Origin: an uncultured Bacteroidales bacterium
Lineage (GTDB): Bacteria > Bacteroidota > Bacteroidia > Bacteroidales > UBA932
Direction of reading: 5' to 3'
NCBI GenBank assembly: GCA_900317845.1
Contig: ONII01000004.1
Span: 62,001 to 126,000, forward strand
DNA: 64,000 bases
A program made the position numbers and the translations under genes. Under the pieces are notes generated by a model. That model was not told where the DNA came from and made no database searches. It saw nothing but the letters and a program-made list of their open reading frames with translations. How positions within the stretch are numbered: the stretch's first letter is position 1; every line of letters begins with the position of its first letter. Below are positions 45,801-53,834 of this stretch, in pieces.

Positions 45801-48800
45801 GTGGCCTGGGCCTGTTTGCGGAACAGGTCCACGATGGTGAGGCTCAGGTCCACTTCCTGGGTGTAGTTGTTAAAGCTGTCCAGCTGCTTGAGGCGTTCCC
45901 CGTCCACAAACGGAATCTCCGTGAGCGGAACGTTCTTCAGCAGACCCCGCACCACGCACTCCATGGCGTCTGCAAAGGACTGGATGAGCGGCTCCGAGTA
46001 CAGGCTGCTGTCGTAGGCCAGGGCCAGTTCCGGGGCCTCCTCCGTTCCTTCGATGAAGATGCTCAGCGGGAACTTGGGGGTGTCCTGCGTAATGAGCTCG
46101 TCCTCAAGCGGTTTGCCGTTGATGGTGTACTTTTCCACGAGCCCTACTTGGTAGGCCAGCATAACCGCCGGGTGGAAGTCGTAGGCCGATGCCACGCGGG
46201 CGAAGGGATAGTTCTGGTAAGAGAGCGTGGTGGCAAAGTTGCGGTCCGTCTCCTTGAGGAAGTCATCGGCCTTCCGGTCCCCTACCTCTCCGGAAAGGGC
46301 CATGGTGTTCACGAACATGCCGTAGGTGTCGGCGCAGCGCATGTCACTGCGGCCGTTGGCCACCGTGCACATGTAAATTTTTTGCTGCCCGCAGAACGCG
46401 CCTATCGTGACGTAGGCGGCACCCAGGAAGTAGCTGGCCGGGGAGATGCCCAGTTCATGGCAGCGGGCCATGACATCGGCCCCAATCTTTTTGCGGAGCC
46501 AGATTTCGTGGCCAATCTCGTCTTCCAGGGGCGTTTTGTCCGGTATAACGCCGGTTTCGTCCTCCTTGCCGGCGATTTGCGCGGCAAAGAAGGCTTCTGC
46601 CTCCTGGAATGCTGCGCTGTCCTGGTAGGCTTTTTGGTCTCGGGCGTAGCTAAAGTAGGTATAGTCCTCTTTTTCAGGTGCTTTGCCTTCCAGGGCGGCG
46701 GTGAGCTGGCCCAGGAAAAGGTCGTAGGAGTGGCCGTCAAAGATGAGGTGGTGGAAGTCGCCCATCAGGCGCAGCTTGCCGGGCGTTTGCACCAGGGTGA
46801 GCCTGTAGAGCGGACCGGAAAGGTCGAAGGGCTGCATGAAGGCCTCTTTGAGAGCCTCGTATTCTTCTTCGCTGCCCAGCTTGACGGAAGGGATTTCTTC
46901 CTCTGCCCGGGCGGGCACCAGGTACACTTTTCCGTCCCGCTGCTCAATGCGGGCGGTAAGGGCTGGATGGGCCTCCAGTACGTCCAGAAGGGCTTTTTTG
47001 ACCTCCCCTGCCAGCGTTCCTTCCGGGAAGGTGAGGATGAACGGCAGGTTGTAAGCGGTGGACGAAGGGTTCCTGACGCAGTCCAGGTATAGGCCGGTTT
47101 GCTGGAAGGTGAGCTCCTGGGGCTGGTCTTCCCCATTAGATTCTTCGCTGCGCTCAGAATGACAGGAATCTCCCGACAGAAGGATGTCCAGGATATCGTT
47201 CTCTATGCTTTGCAGGCTGGCGGTTTTGGCAAAGCTGTTCATGTCCGGCTCCAGGCCGAAGCGCTTGTACAGTTCCGTAGCCAGGCGCAGGGCACCCAGG
47301 GACGACAGGCCACTGTAATACAGCGGGTCTGTGAGGCCGAAGCCGCCAATGCCCACGCTCTCCTTGATGATGTCGCTGATTTGCTGTTCCAGCTTGTTGA
47401 GCGGCGCCACGTGGGCCTCCGCCTTGTGCTCCTGCGGTTCCGGCTTGGGAAGGGCCTTCACGTCCACTTTCTGGTTCACATTCAGCGGAATGGCTTCTAT
47501 CTGCATGGTAACGGCCGGCACCATGTACGGCGGTTTTTTGCTGGCAATAAAGGCGTCCAGCTCCTGGATGTTTATCTCCTTGGGGCTGACGATGTACGCT
47601 GCCAGGAACTTGCCGGCACCGGCGCCGGGCTCGTCAAAGGCCTGCACCGTAACGTCTTTAATGTCAGGGAATTCGCGGATGATGGCCTCTACTTCCTTGA
47701 GCTCGATGCGGAAGCCGCGGATTTTCACCTGGCCGTCTTTTCGGCCCATGAATTCAATTTTGCCGTCTTCCCGCTCGCGGACAATGTCTCCGGTGCGGTA
47801 GGCCGTGGCGTACTTGGGGTCATCGTCAAAGGGATTCTTCACAAAGACCTCTGCGGTTTTGTCCGGCCGGTTGAGGTAGCCCAGGCCCACCTGTTTTCCG
47901 GTGATCCAGAGTTCTCCCGGCTCGCCTTTGGGCACCTGCTTGCCGTCCTTGACCACATAGACCTTAATATCTTTGAGGGGAAGGCCGATGGGGATGTTCT
48001 CTTCCTGTTTTTTCACTTCTTCGCAGAGCACGTAGCAGATGGTTTCCGTGGGGCCGTAGCAGTTGAACAGGCGGTAGTGCGGCAGCGGGAAGCTGGACAT
48101 TTTTTCGCCGCCGGTGTACAGAATTTTGAGGCCCTTGCAGTCCGGATAGTTGATGGCGAACTGGGTGGCCACCTGGGTGGTCATGAAGCAGCAGGTGATG
48201 CCGTTTTGCTCAAAATACTCGTGCAGGGCGGGCAGGTTGAGCCGGATGCGATCCGGAATAATGTAGAGGGTGGCACCGCTGATGATAGCGCTGTACAGGT
48301 CCGCCACAAAGGCGTCGAAGCCAAAGCTGGCGTAGGCTGTCATGCGGGTGGTATGGTCCATGCCCATGAGCTCGCTGTGGTGGCTGCAAAAGGCGTAAAT
48401 GTTCCTGTGGCAGAGCATGCAGCCCTTGGGCGTGCCGGTGGTGCCGCTGGTGTACAGCAGGATGAACAGGTCCTCCGGTTTGGGCGGCTGTGCCTTGGGC
48501 GTGCCGGGATGCAGTTTGCGGATGTCGGCGGTTTTCAGGACGGGGCCCTTGTACTCCTTCAGGATGGGAAGGAGGTCTTCGTCGGCCACCAGCATTTTTG
48601 CGCCGGCGTCTTTCATCATGAATTCCAGGCGCTCCGGCGGGTACGAAGGGTCCAGCGGGAGGTAGGCGCAACCGGCTTTGAGCGCGCCCAGCGGGGCCAG
48701 CATCATGTACTCGTTGCGGCCCAGCATAATGCCCACAACGCTTCCTGCGGGCACTTGGGTTTCTATATAAGCGGCGAGGTTGTCTGTCAGTTTTTCTACC

Positions 48801-48910
48801 TCTGCGTAGGTCAAACGGATGTTTTCATAGACCACGGCAGTTTGGTTGGAATGGGCTTTCACCTGTTGGTGAAAAGCTTCCAGAACAGTGTTGCAAGAAC
48901 TTTGGCTCAT
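42884..48910 (-). CDS. Nonribosomal peptide synthetase, A-T-C-A-T-R (AusA-like architecture)
   Basis: The 2008-residue enzyme has: adenylation (15-500, YTSGTTG near 154); carrier (YYSGLSSLGA near 536); condensation (600-1010, HHLIFDG near 722); adenylation (1050-1530, YTSGSTG near 1191); carrier (FFDLGGSSLMV near 1566); and thioester reductase (1645-2008, GATGFLG near 1651, YVHSK near 1807). This is the layout of staphylococcal AusA, whose dipeptide aldehyde cyclises to pyrazinones. Pocket residues by eye: D-A-A-F-Y-G-C-C-Y and D-A-M-F-S-G-G-I-F. GTG at 48913 precedes the ATG by one codon; I use the ATG. A promoter-like TAAATTTG lies upstream. No phosphopantetheinyl transferase gene is near. 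Confidence 0.96.
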   Translation of the reverse strand: MSQSSCNTVLEAFHQQVKAHSNQTAVVYENIRLTYAEVEKLTDNLAAYIETQVPAGSVVGIMLGRNEYMMLAPLGALKAGCAYLPLDPSYPPERLEFMMKDAGAKMLVADEDLLPILKEYKGPVLKTADIRKLHPGTPKAQPPKPEDLFILLYTSGTTGTPKGCMLCHRNIYAFCSHHSELMGMDHTTRMTAYASFGFDAFVADLYSAIISGATLYIIPDRIRLNLPALHEYFEQNGITCCFMTTQVATQFAINYPDCKGLKILYTGGEKMSSFPLPHYRLFNCYGPTETICYVLCEEVKKQEENIPIGLPLKDIKVYVVKDGKQVPKGEPGELWITGKQVGLGYLNRPDKTAEVFVKNPFDDDPKYATAYRTGDIVREREDGKIEFMGRKDGQVKIRGFRIELKEVEAIIREFPDIKDVTVQAFDEPGAGAGKFLAAYIVSPKEINIQELDAFIASKKPPYMVPAVTMQIEAIPLNVNQKVDVKALPKPEPQEHKAEAHVAPLNKLEQQISDIIKESVGIGGFGLTDPLYYSGLSSLGALRLATELYKRFGLEPDMNSFAKTASLQSIENDILDILLSGDSCHSERSEESNGEDQPQELTFQQTGLYLDCVRNPSSTAYNLPFILTFPEGTLAGEVKKALLDVLEAHPALTARIEQRDGKVYLVPARAEEEIPSVKLGSEEEYEALKEAFMQPFDLSGPLYRLTLVQTPGKLRLMGDFHHLIFDGHSYDLFLGQLTAALEGKAPEKEDYTYFSYARDQKAYQDSAAFQEAEAFFAAQIAGKEDETGVIPDKTPLEDEIGHEIWLRKKIGADVMARCHELGISPASYFLGAAYVTIGAFCGQQKIYMCTVANGRSDMRCADTYGMFVNTMALSGEVGDRKADDFLKETDRNFATTLSYQNYPFARVASAYDFHPAVMLAYQVGLVEKYTINGKPLEDELITQDTPKFPLSIFIEGTEEAPELALAYDSSLYSEPLIQSFADAMECVVRGLLKNVPLTEIPFVDGERLKQLDSFNNYTQEVDLSLTIVDLFRKQAQATPDAPAVLFDGKTISYKELDAYTDALAAKILSYGLGEEDVVSVLINRNAWMTKASLAAMKAGCAYQPLDPSYPTERLNFMIQDSGAKLLIADKELIPLVGDYTGPVLTTAELEDARSLPGMTDNSSLPGMTGGASLPTPIGNPKPENLYILLYTSGSTGTPKGVMLEHRNLVNFCAWYQDYYKLQPGDKVAAFASYGFDANMMDQYPALSCGACICIIPEDVRHDLGALNRFLIDNGVTHSFMTTQVGVMYAKNYPDNPVLRHLSVGGEKLISMPPPSYNFYNGYGPTECTIFTTIFKVEEREENIPIGHPLSNMPLYVADRHLRRLPVGAAGELLISGAGVGRGYLNNPEKTAECFVDSPFQPGTRMYHSGDIVRYRADGNIEFVGRKDRQVKIRGFRIELKEVEGVLQEFPGVKDVTVQALDAPSGGKFLAAYVVAEGTFDPKAAGDFIRERKPSYMVPAAWMQLDKIPLNVNQKVDRKALPELVPTSMDEYVAPVGETEKALCAIFADILGMERVGATDSFFDLGGSSLMVTNVMVSAEKQGLHFAYSDVFSHPSARSLAAFLTGEVAVQEQDSNITDYDYSAIDALLSKNTLESFLGGEHLHLGRNILLTGATGFLGIHMLKELIESTGPDTTIWCLLRPKGSVSPERRLREMLVYYFEKDYRKLLGTRIRPVAGDITQPQTLEPLTQIDTVFNCAANVKHFSKGTDIEDINYGGVKNLVALCERNGAYLVHVSTESVGGLTPGYVPGTLTEQMLFFGQLTDNQYVHSKFLAERYILEHMVAGTLKAKIMRAGNLSPRAEDGEFQVNLNANASMGRLKAFKMLGACPFQLLEGQMEFSPIDQSARAMVLLSRTPLENCVFNVSNNHLIPMDDILVRLEKIDGKPLEYVENDEFGRRVEKANADPAKTRIMAPLVAYQQSAAEAEGVETVPSTAYTMQVLHRLGFRWDHTSSDYLDLIFEMLRTLQYFG
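45380..45465 (-). repeat. Repeat-derived insertion in the second adenylation domain of the first NRPS
   Basis: CGTCATGCCCGGC occurs twice (near 45410 and 45437). Read in frame it gives SLPGMT twice in about 25 extra residues (about 1150-1177) between the ELEDA and PKPENLY segments. The sister NRPS has only about six residues there (ESLPEGPVPAGPGPENLF). The insertion lies just before the A3 loop YTSGSTG. Confidence 0.75.
47138..47165 (-). repeat. 28-bp dispersed repeat translated inside first NRPS linker
   Basis: The repeat encodes SCHSERSEES (residues about 580-590) between carrier 1 and the condensation domain, the same place as in the sister NRPS. It differs from the 39827 copy at one base. 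Confidence 0.9.
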
Positions 48911-48931
48911 CACTTTAGTGTTTGGTTTTCA

Positions 48932-48939
48932 CAAATTTA
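48932..48939 (-). promoter_or_regulatory. -7 element of the NRPS operon
   Basis: The minus strand reads TAAATTTG, a match to TAnnTTTG, 21 bp upstream of ATG 48910. It lies in an AT-rich 100-bp gap shared with the divergent phosphatase gene. No clean TTTG is seen at -33, so an activator or another sigma factor may be needed. Confidence 0.45.
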
Positions 48940-49013
48940 AATATAATTTTCAATTTTTATCGTTTTGAGTTGTCGAAAACAAATGATAACTTTACAGTTT
49001 GATAGAAAAAGGC

Positions 49014-51119
49014 ATGAAAAAACTGGATTCCGCTTGGATAACCCGCGTGGGAATTGTGGTCTTCGCCGCTGTGCTGGTGGAGGTCATTTCCGTGGTGCAG
49101 TACCAGCGGCTCCGTGGTATGATGGCGGAGGAGATGAACCTTAGGAGCAAGGTGGTCCTGGGCTCCATGGTCCACGATATCGAGCATATGCTGGAACTCA
49201 CGGAGGTTACCCTGGCAGAGAACAAGTGGGACATCATGCGGCACCTGAACAATCCGGATTCCCTTTTCCCGGTTATGGTGCGTCTGATCGACGACAATCC
49301 CAACGTGGTGGGCGGCTGCCTGGCCTTCATGCCTTATTACTATCCTTCCCTCGGCCGCCTTTTTGAGCCCTATGCCCACAAATTGCCGGATGGCAGTATT
49401 GTGACCGAACAACTAGGTACGCCGGAGCACGATTATAGCCAAAATCCGGAATTCCTCTGGTCCCTGGATCACCTGGGGCCCTCCTGGACAGACCCTTATC
49501 TCTACGGGACGGACTCCCTTTCCTATGCCACCTATTCTGTGCCCATCTACAATAATGAGGGCCGGTTGGCGGCCCTGTGCGGTCTGGACATCGACCTTTC
49601 TTGGCTGGGAGATACACTCAATGCCCATCAGCCCTACGAGAATTCTTTTGGCCTGTTACTCACTGTAGAGGGCGATCTGGTGGCCGGGCCTTCAGTGGCG
49701 CGCATTCCCCGGGAGGAGGTTTTCCGGGTAGTGGAAATTGTAAATGGGCGGGTGCCCGAGACCGATTTTCCGGGTCTTGCCATCCGGAAAACGCAACTGG
49801 AAAAGGAGCCTTTCTGGCAACTCATCCAGGTGTACCAGACGAACGAAGTCTTTGGGCCGATGCAAAAGATGCGGCACCAGCACATCCTCTTTATGCTGCT
49901 GGGTCTGGCTGTCCTCGCTTTCATGATCAACCGCTACGCGCGGAACGAGAACAAACTCAGGGTGGCATCGGCCGAGCAGGCGCGAATAGGCGGAGAACTG
50001 GCGGTTGCACGGGATATTCAGCAGCAAATGCTCCCCAAGGTGTTTCCTTCCTATGTATATGGCACGCTGGAACCGGCGCTGGAAGTGGGCGGAGACCTGT
50101 ACGACTTCTACATCCGGGACGGCAAGCTGTTCTTCTGTATTGGCGATGTAAGCGGCAAGGGGGTACCGTCGGCCATGCTCATGTCCATGATTCATTCGCT
50201 GTTCCGCGTGGTGTCCCGGAAGGAGGAGAGCCCTTCGCAGATTCTGGGGGCCCTGAACAACCAGCTTTGCGCCGGCGACGACAACAATATGTTTGTGACG
50301 TGCTTTGTGGGTTGCCTGGACTTGTATACGGGTAAGCTCAATTATGCGAATGCCGGTCATGATAAACCCTTTCTTCTTACTTCATCGGCCTCTTTGCTGC
50401 CGGTCAAGGCGAATCTTCCCCTAGGCGTTTTCCCGGATACGCAGTTCGAACTTCAGTCCATGCTGCTTTCTCCTGGCAGCACGCTTTTCCTTTATACCGA
50501 TGGTCTTACGGAGGCTAAGAACAAGTTTCGCCAGGCCCTGGGTCGTGAAAGGGTTCAGCAAGTGTTGGATTATTCTATGAGCATTGGCGCAGATACTCCT
50601 GAGGAGCTTGTGGGTGCGTTGAGTGCAGAGGCTCGTACTTTTGCCGAAGATTGTCCCCAGAGCGACGACCTCACTCTCCTTTGTATCCGGTTCCAGCCGG
50701 GCCATACCCTTTCCGAGAACATCACGCTTGGAAACAATAAGGAAGAGGTGGCGGCCCTGAGCGATTTTGTAAAGCATTTCCTGGGGCAAATCGAGATGGA
50801 GCGCCGGGTTTCCGCAGGGCTTCGTCTGGCGCTGGAGGAGGTCGTGGTGAACGTGATGAATTACGCCTATCCTCCCGGCGAGCACGGGGAGGTAACAGTG
50901 TATGCAGACAGCAATTATAAAGAGGTCCGGTTCACGGTTGTGGACTCCGGCTTCCCCTTCGACCCCACGGCTGTTTTGTCGGTAGATACCACCCTGGATG
51001 CCCAGAACCGCCCTATTGGAGGCCTGGGAATCCACCTTACCCGTAAAATGGTAGACTCCGTTTCCTACTCCCGTAAACACGGATTCAATGTATTAACTTT
51101 AACCAAATCCATATCATGA
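49014..51119 (+). CDS. Membrane SpoIIE-type phosphatase with sensor and kinase-like domains
   Basis: The 701-residue protein has two membrane helices (about 9-27 and 290-305) flanking an extracytoplasmic Cache-like sensor (about 30-285). After a HAMP-like coil comes a PP2C/SpoIIE phosphatase (EVGGDLYDFY, IGDVSGKGVPSAMLM, LYTDGLTEA, CPQSDDLTLLCIRF). A C-terminal RsbW-like ATPase domain (EEVVVNVMNYAYP, GGLGIHLTRKMVD) follows. Such proteins dephosphorylate a STAS antagonist and here may also rephosphorylate it. The STAS gene follows with a 4-bp overlap. ATG 49014 fits best; a TTG at 48999 is in frame. It is divergent from the NRPS operon. Confidence 0.9.
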   Translation: MKKLDSAWITRVGIVVFAAVLVEVISVVQYQRLRGMMAEEMNLRSKVVLGSMVHDIEHMLELTEVTLAENKWDIMRHLNNPDSLFPVMVRLIDDNPNVVGGCLAFMPYYYPSLGRLFEPYAHKLPDGSIVTEQLGTPEHDYSQNPEFLWSLDHLGPSWTDPYLYGTDSLSYATYSVPIYNNEGRLAALCGLDIDLSWLGDTLNAHQPYENSFGLLLTVEGDLVAGPSVARIPREEVFRVVEIVNGRVPETDFPGLAIRKTQLEKEPFWQLIQVYQTNEVFGPMQKMRHQHILFMLLGLAVLAFMINRYARNENKLRVASAEQARIGGELAVARDIQQQMLPKVFPSYVYGTLEPALEVGGDLYDFYIRDGKLFFCIGDVSGKGVPSAMLMSMIHSLFRVVSRKEESPSQILGALNNQLCAGDDNNMFVTCFVGCLDLYTGKLNYANAGHDKPFLLTSSASLLPVKANLPLGVFPDTQFELQSMLLSPGSTLFLYTDGLTEAKNKFRQALGRERVQQVLDYSMSIGADTPEELVGALSAEARTFAEDCPQSDDLTLLCIRFQPGHTLSENITLGNNKEEVAALSDFVKHFLGQIEMERRVSAGLRLALEEVVVNVMNYAYPPGEHGEVTVYADSNYKEVRFTVVDSGFPFDPTAVLSVDTTLDAQNRPIGGLGIHLTRKMVDSVSYSRKHGFNVLTLTKSIS

Positions 51120-51418
51120 CAACAAAAGTAGAAGAACAGGACGGCAAGTTTGTCGTTACTTTTAATGGCGAGCTGGATACTGCTGCCGCAGCAGAGACGG
51201 AAGAGGCCTTGGCGCCTGTGATGGAGAGCCTGGGCAAGGATATTATTTTTGACTGCACAGACCTGGAGTATATTGCTTCCAGCGGGCTTCGTCTGCTGCT
51301 GGGAGTCCTTAAGAAAGCACAGGCTGCCGGCTCCCATGTGGTCCTGAAAAACGTGAACGACGTGGTTAAGGATGTGCTGGACTTAACCGGTTTTGTAGCC
51401 CTTTTCGATATAGAGTAA
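51116..51418 (+). CDS. STAS-domain anti-sigma factor antagonist
   Basis: The 100-residue protein has the STAS fold with the phosphorylation loop DCTDLEYIASSGLRLLLGVL. The serines in YIASSGL are the candidate phospho-site, equivalent to that in SpoIIAA/RsbV. It overlaps the phosphatase gene by 4 bp (ATGA) and ends one base before ybeY. No cognate sigma or anti-sigma factor gene is in the window; the target may be the ATPase domain of the phosphatase itself or a distant partner. Confidence 0.92.
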   Translation: MTTKVEEQDGKFVVTFNGELDTAAAAETEEALAPVMESLGKDIIFDCTDLEYIASSGLRLLLGVLKKAQAAGSHVVLKNVNDVVKDVLDLTGFVALFDIE

Positions 51419-51838
51419 ATGGTTTCCTACTTTACAGAGGATATTGCGTTTCCGTTTAAGGAAAAACGCCTTACTTCGCGTTGGCTCAAGTTTGTTGCAG
51501 AGAGTGAGGCCAAGCGCCTGGGAGATATATCGGTTATATTTTGTTCCGATAATTATATTCTGGATGTCAATATAAAATATCTGAAACACGATTATTATAC
51601 CGACATCATCACCTTTGACTACTGTGAAGGGAATCGGCTCAGCGGAGACCTCTTTATCAGCATTGATTCCGTGCGTGAAAATGCCGCTTTTTACGGGACG
51701 GAGTTTGCGGATGAACTCAACCGGGTCATTGTCCATGGCGTGCTGCATCTGATTGGTTACGACGACCATACAGAGGAAGATATCGCCGTGATGCGGGCCA
51801 AGGAAAACTACTACCTGTCCCAGCGTCCTAATATGTAA
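51419..51838 (+). CDS. ybeY: rRNA maturation endoribonuclease YbeY
   Basis: The 139-residue protein contains the zinc motif HGVLHLIGYDDH (about residues 105-116) typical of YbeY. The enzyme takes part in 16S rRNA 3'-end maturation and ribosome quality control. It immediately follows the STAS gene and is probably read from the same transcript. Confidence 0.93.
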   Translation: MVSYFTEDIAFPFKEKRLTSRWLKFVAESEAKRLGDISVIFCSDNYILDVNIKYLKHDYYTDIITFDYCEGNRLSGDLFISIDSVRENAAFYGTEFADELNRVIVHGVLHLIGYDDHTEEDIAVMRAKENYYLSQRPNM

Positions 51839-51866
51839 CTGTCATTCTGAGCGTTGCGAAGAATCT
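51839..51866 (+). repeat. 28-bp dispersed repeat forming the mnmG leader
   Basis: The repeat runs from CTGTCATTCTGAGC to GCGAAGAATCT, as in both NRPS genes, here on the plus strand. It begins one base after the ybeY stop and ends 2 bp before the mnmG ATG, so it occupies the place where a ribosome-binding site would be. Confidence 0.9.
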
Positions 51867-51868
51867 GT

Positions 51869-53809
51869 ATGAACAATTCTTTTGATGTCATTGTGATCGG
51901 TGGAGGCCATGCCGGCTGTGAAGCGGCGATGGCCGCTGCCAATATGGGCTCATCCGTTTTGCTGCTCACACCGGACCTGAACGGTCTAGCCAAGATGAGC
52001 TGCAACCCTGCGGTGGGCGGCATTGCCAAAGGTCAGATTGTCCGGGAGATTGATGCCCTGGGCGGATACTCAGGTTTGGTGACGGATGCCGCCACGCTTC
52101 AGTTTCGCATGCTCAATCGTTCCAAGGGACCTGCCATGTGGAGCCCGCGGGCACAATGTGATAAACAGCGCTTTTCTGCAACCTGGTTAAAATTTCTTCT
52201 AAGTAATTGTAATTTAAGGATTTACGCAGATTTTGCCGCGGATTTCCTCTTTGAGAATCAAAAAATTACCGCTGTTCGCACTGTTACAGGGGCTATTTTT
52301 TATGCTGGCGCCTTTATTTTGACTGCCGGCACCTTTCTGAACGGGCGGATGTACATTGGACAGCATTCCTTCGAAGGCGGCCGCATAGGGGAAAAGGCGT
52401 CGTACGGAATCTCCGACCAATTGGCGTCACTGGGAATTCCTACTGCCCGGATGAAAACGGGCACTCCCCCGCGCATCGACTTTCGGTCCGTGGATATTTC
52501 GCGTCTGCAGCGACAGGCTGGGGATGCGGAGCCTGAGCGTTTTTCCTTCCTGGATGTGCCTTCTGCAGTACAGGAGGGTGGTTCCCAGATGGATTGTTAC
52601 CTTCTCCATACCAACGAAAAGGTTCACGACATCCTTCGTACGGGTTTTGACCGCTCTCCCCTTTTTACGGGCATGATTCACGGAAAAGGGCCGCGTTACT
52701 GTCCTAGCATTGAGGATAAGCTACGTACGTTTGCCGATAAAGATTCGCACCAGCTCTTCCTGGAGCCAGAGGGGCGTGAGTCTCCGGAATATTACCTGCA
52801 GGGATTCTCTTCTTCCCTTCCGCTGGAAGTGCAGTTAGAGGCCATGCATGCCATTGAAGGCCTGGAAAATGCCGTGGTCTTTAAGCCGGCCTATGCGGTA
52901 GAATACGACTACTTTGACCCGCAATATTTACATTATTCACTGCGCTCCAAGGTGGTGGAAAATCTCTTCCTGGCCGGTCAGGTGAATGGTACCACCGGTT
53001 ATGAGGAAGCGGCCGCCCAGGGCATTGTGGCGGGTATGAATGCCCATTTGTGGTTGCAGGAGAAAGACGCTCTGGTGCTTCGCCGGGACCAGGCCTATAT
53101 TGGCGTTCTCATTGACGACCTTATCAATAAAGGTGTGGATGAGCCTTACCGCATGTTTACCTCCCGCGCAGAGTATCGCATTCTTTTGCGTCAAGACAAT
53201 GCGGACTTCCGTCTCACGGCTCTTTCGCATAATCTGGGGCTTGCTACGCAGGCCCGTTATGCGGCCATGATGCGCAAACAGGAGGCGGTGGAATCCCTTT
53301 CGGACCTCTGTCGCGATACAAAAGTGAAGCCTGCTACGGTGAATGCCTACCTGGAATCGATCGGCTCCACTCCCCTTTCCGAGGGTAAACATCTGGAAGA
53401 TCTGGTCTCCCGTCCAGAGATTTCATTGGATGAAATTTTGAAAATTGTTCCACGTGGAACAAAGTCTGGCGACTTTGTTCAAAATGCTTCGCATGACCGG
53501 GGGGCGTTCCCCCCAGACCCCCTGCGTCGCTCCGCTCCGACATTTTCAAGCGAAGTCATTGCGGCTGTGGAAGTGGCTATCAAATACGCAGGCTACATTG
53601 AGCGGGAGAAGTTACAAGCTCAGAAGAATGCCCGCCTGGAGTATATCCGGATTCCTTCCGACTTTGATTTTGACCAAATTCAGAGTTTGTCCATTGAGTG
53701 TCGCCAGAAATTGAAAAGATATAAGCCCGAGACCATTGCTCAGGCTTCCAGAATCTCCGGGGTCTCCCCCGCCGATATTTCCGTTTTGCTGGTTTATTTC
53801 GGTCGTTAA
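51869..53809 (+). CDS. mnmG: tRNA uridine-5-carboxymethylaminomethyl enzyme MnmG, with an insertion
   Basis: The 646-residue protein has the FAD-binding [17 protein letters not shown], the MnmG signature [22 protein letters not shown], and [12 protein letters not shown]. The family C-terminus is [19 protein letters not shown] and [16 protein letters not shown]. With MnmE it forms cmnm5U34 in tRNA. Members usually have 615-630 residues. Residues about 526-562 hold an extra segment ([19 protein letters not shown] and onwards) encoded by a parS palindrome and a repeat-like stretch. The real start is ATG 51869; the frame is open a little further upstream. Confidence 0.95.
   Translation: MNNSFDVIVIGGGHAGCEAAMAAANMGSSVLLLTPDLNGLAKMSCNPAVGGIAKGQIVREIDALGGYSGLVTDAATLQFRMLNRSKGPAMWSPRAQCDKQRFSATWLKFLLSNCNLRIYADFAADFLFENQKITAVRTVTGAIFYAGAFILTAGTFLNGRMYIGQHSFEGGRIGEKASYGISDQLASLGIPTARMKTGTPPRIDFRSVDISRLQRQAGDAEPERFSFLDVPSAVQEGGSQMDCYLLHTNEKVHDILRTGFDRSPLFTGMIHGKGPRYCPSIEDKLRTFADKDSHQLFLEPEGRESPEYYLQGFSSSLPLEVQLEAMHAIEGLENAVVFKPAYAVEYDYFDPQYLHYSLRSKVVENLFLAGQVNGTTGYEEAAAQGIVAGMNAHLWLQEKDALVLRRDQAYIGVLIDDLINKGVDEPYRMFTSRAEYRILLRQDNADFRLTALSHNLGLATQARYAAMMRKQEAVESLSDLCRDTKVKPATVNAYLESIGSTPLSEGKHLEDLVSRPEISLDEILKIVPRGTKSGDFVQNASHDRGAFPPDPLRRSAPTFSSEVIAAVEVAIKYAGYIEREKLQAQKNARLEYIRIPSDFDFDQIQSLSIECRQKLKRYKPETIAQASRISGVSPADISVLLVYFGR
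53446..53461. other. parS site 1 (ParB-binding palindrome) inside mnmG
   Basis: TGTTCCACGTGGAACA is a perfect 16-bp palindrome and fits the parS consensus TGTTNCACGTGNAACA. Here it codes for part of IVPRGTK in MnmG. Its right half overlaps a 10-bp inverted repeat, GAACAAAGTC-tggc-GACTTTGTTC (53457-53480). Confidence 0.85.
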
Positions 53810-53818
53810 CTCGAAAAT

Positions 53819-53834
53819 TGTTCCACGTGGAACA
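53819..53834. other. parS site 2 between mnmG and ruvA
   Basis: A second identical TGTTCCACGTGGAACA, 373 bp from the first, sits in the 25-bp gap between the convergent mnmG and ruvA genes and touches the ruvA stop codon. Both copies are preceded by GAAAAT. ParB spreads from such sites to load SMC and segregate the origin region. Confidence 0.88.
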
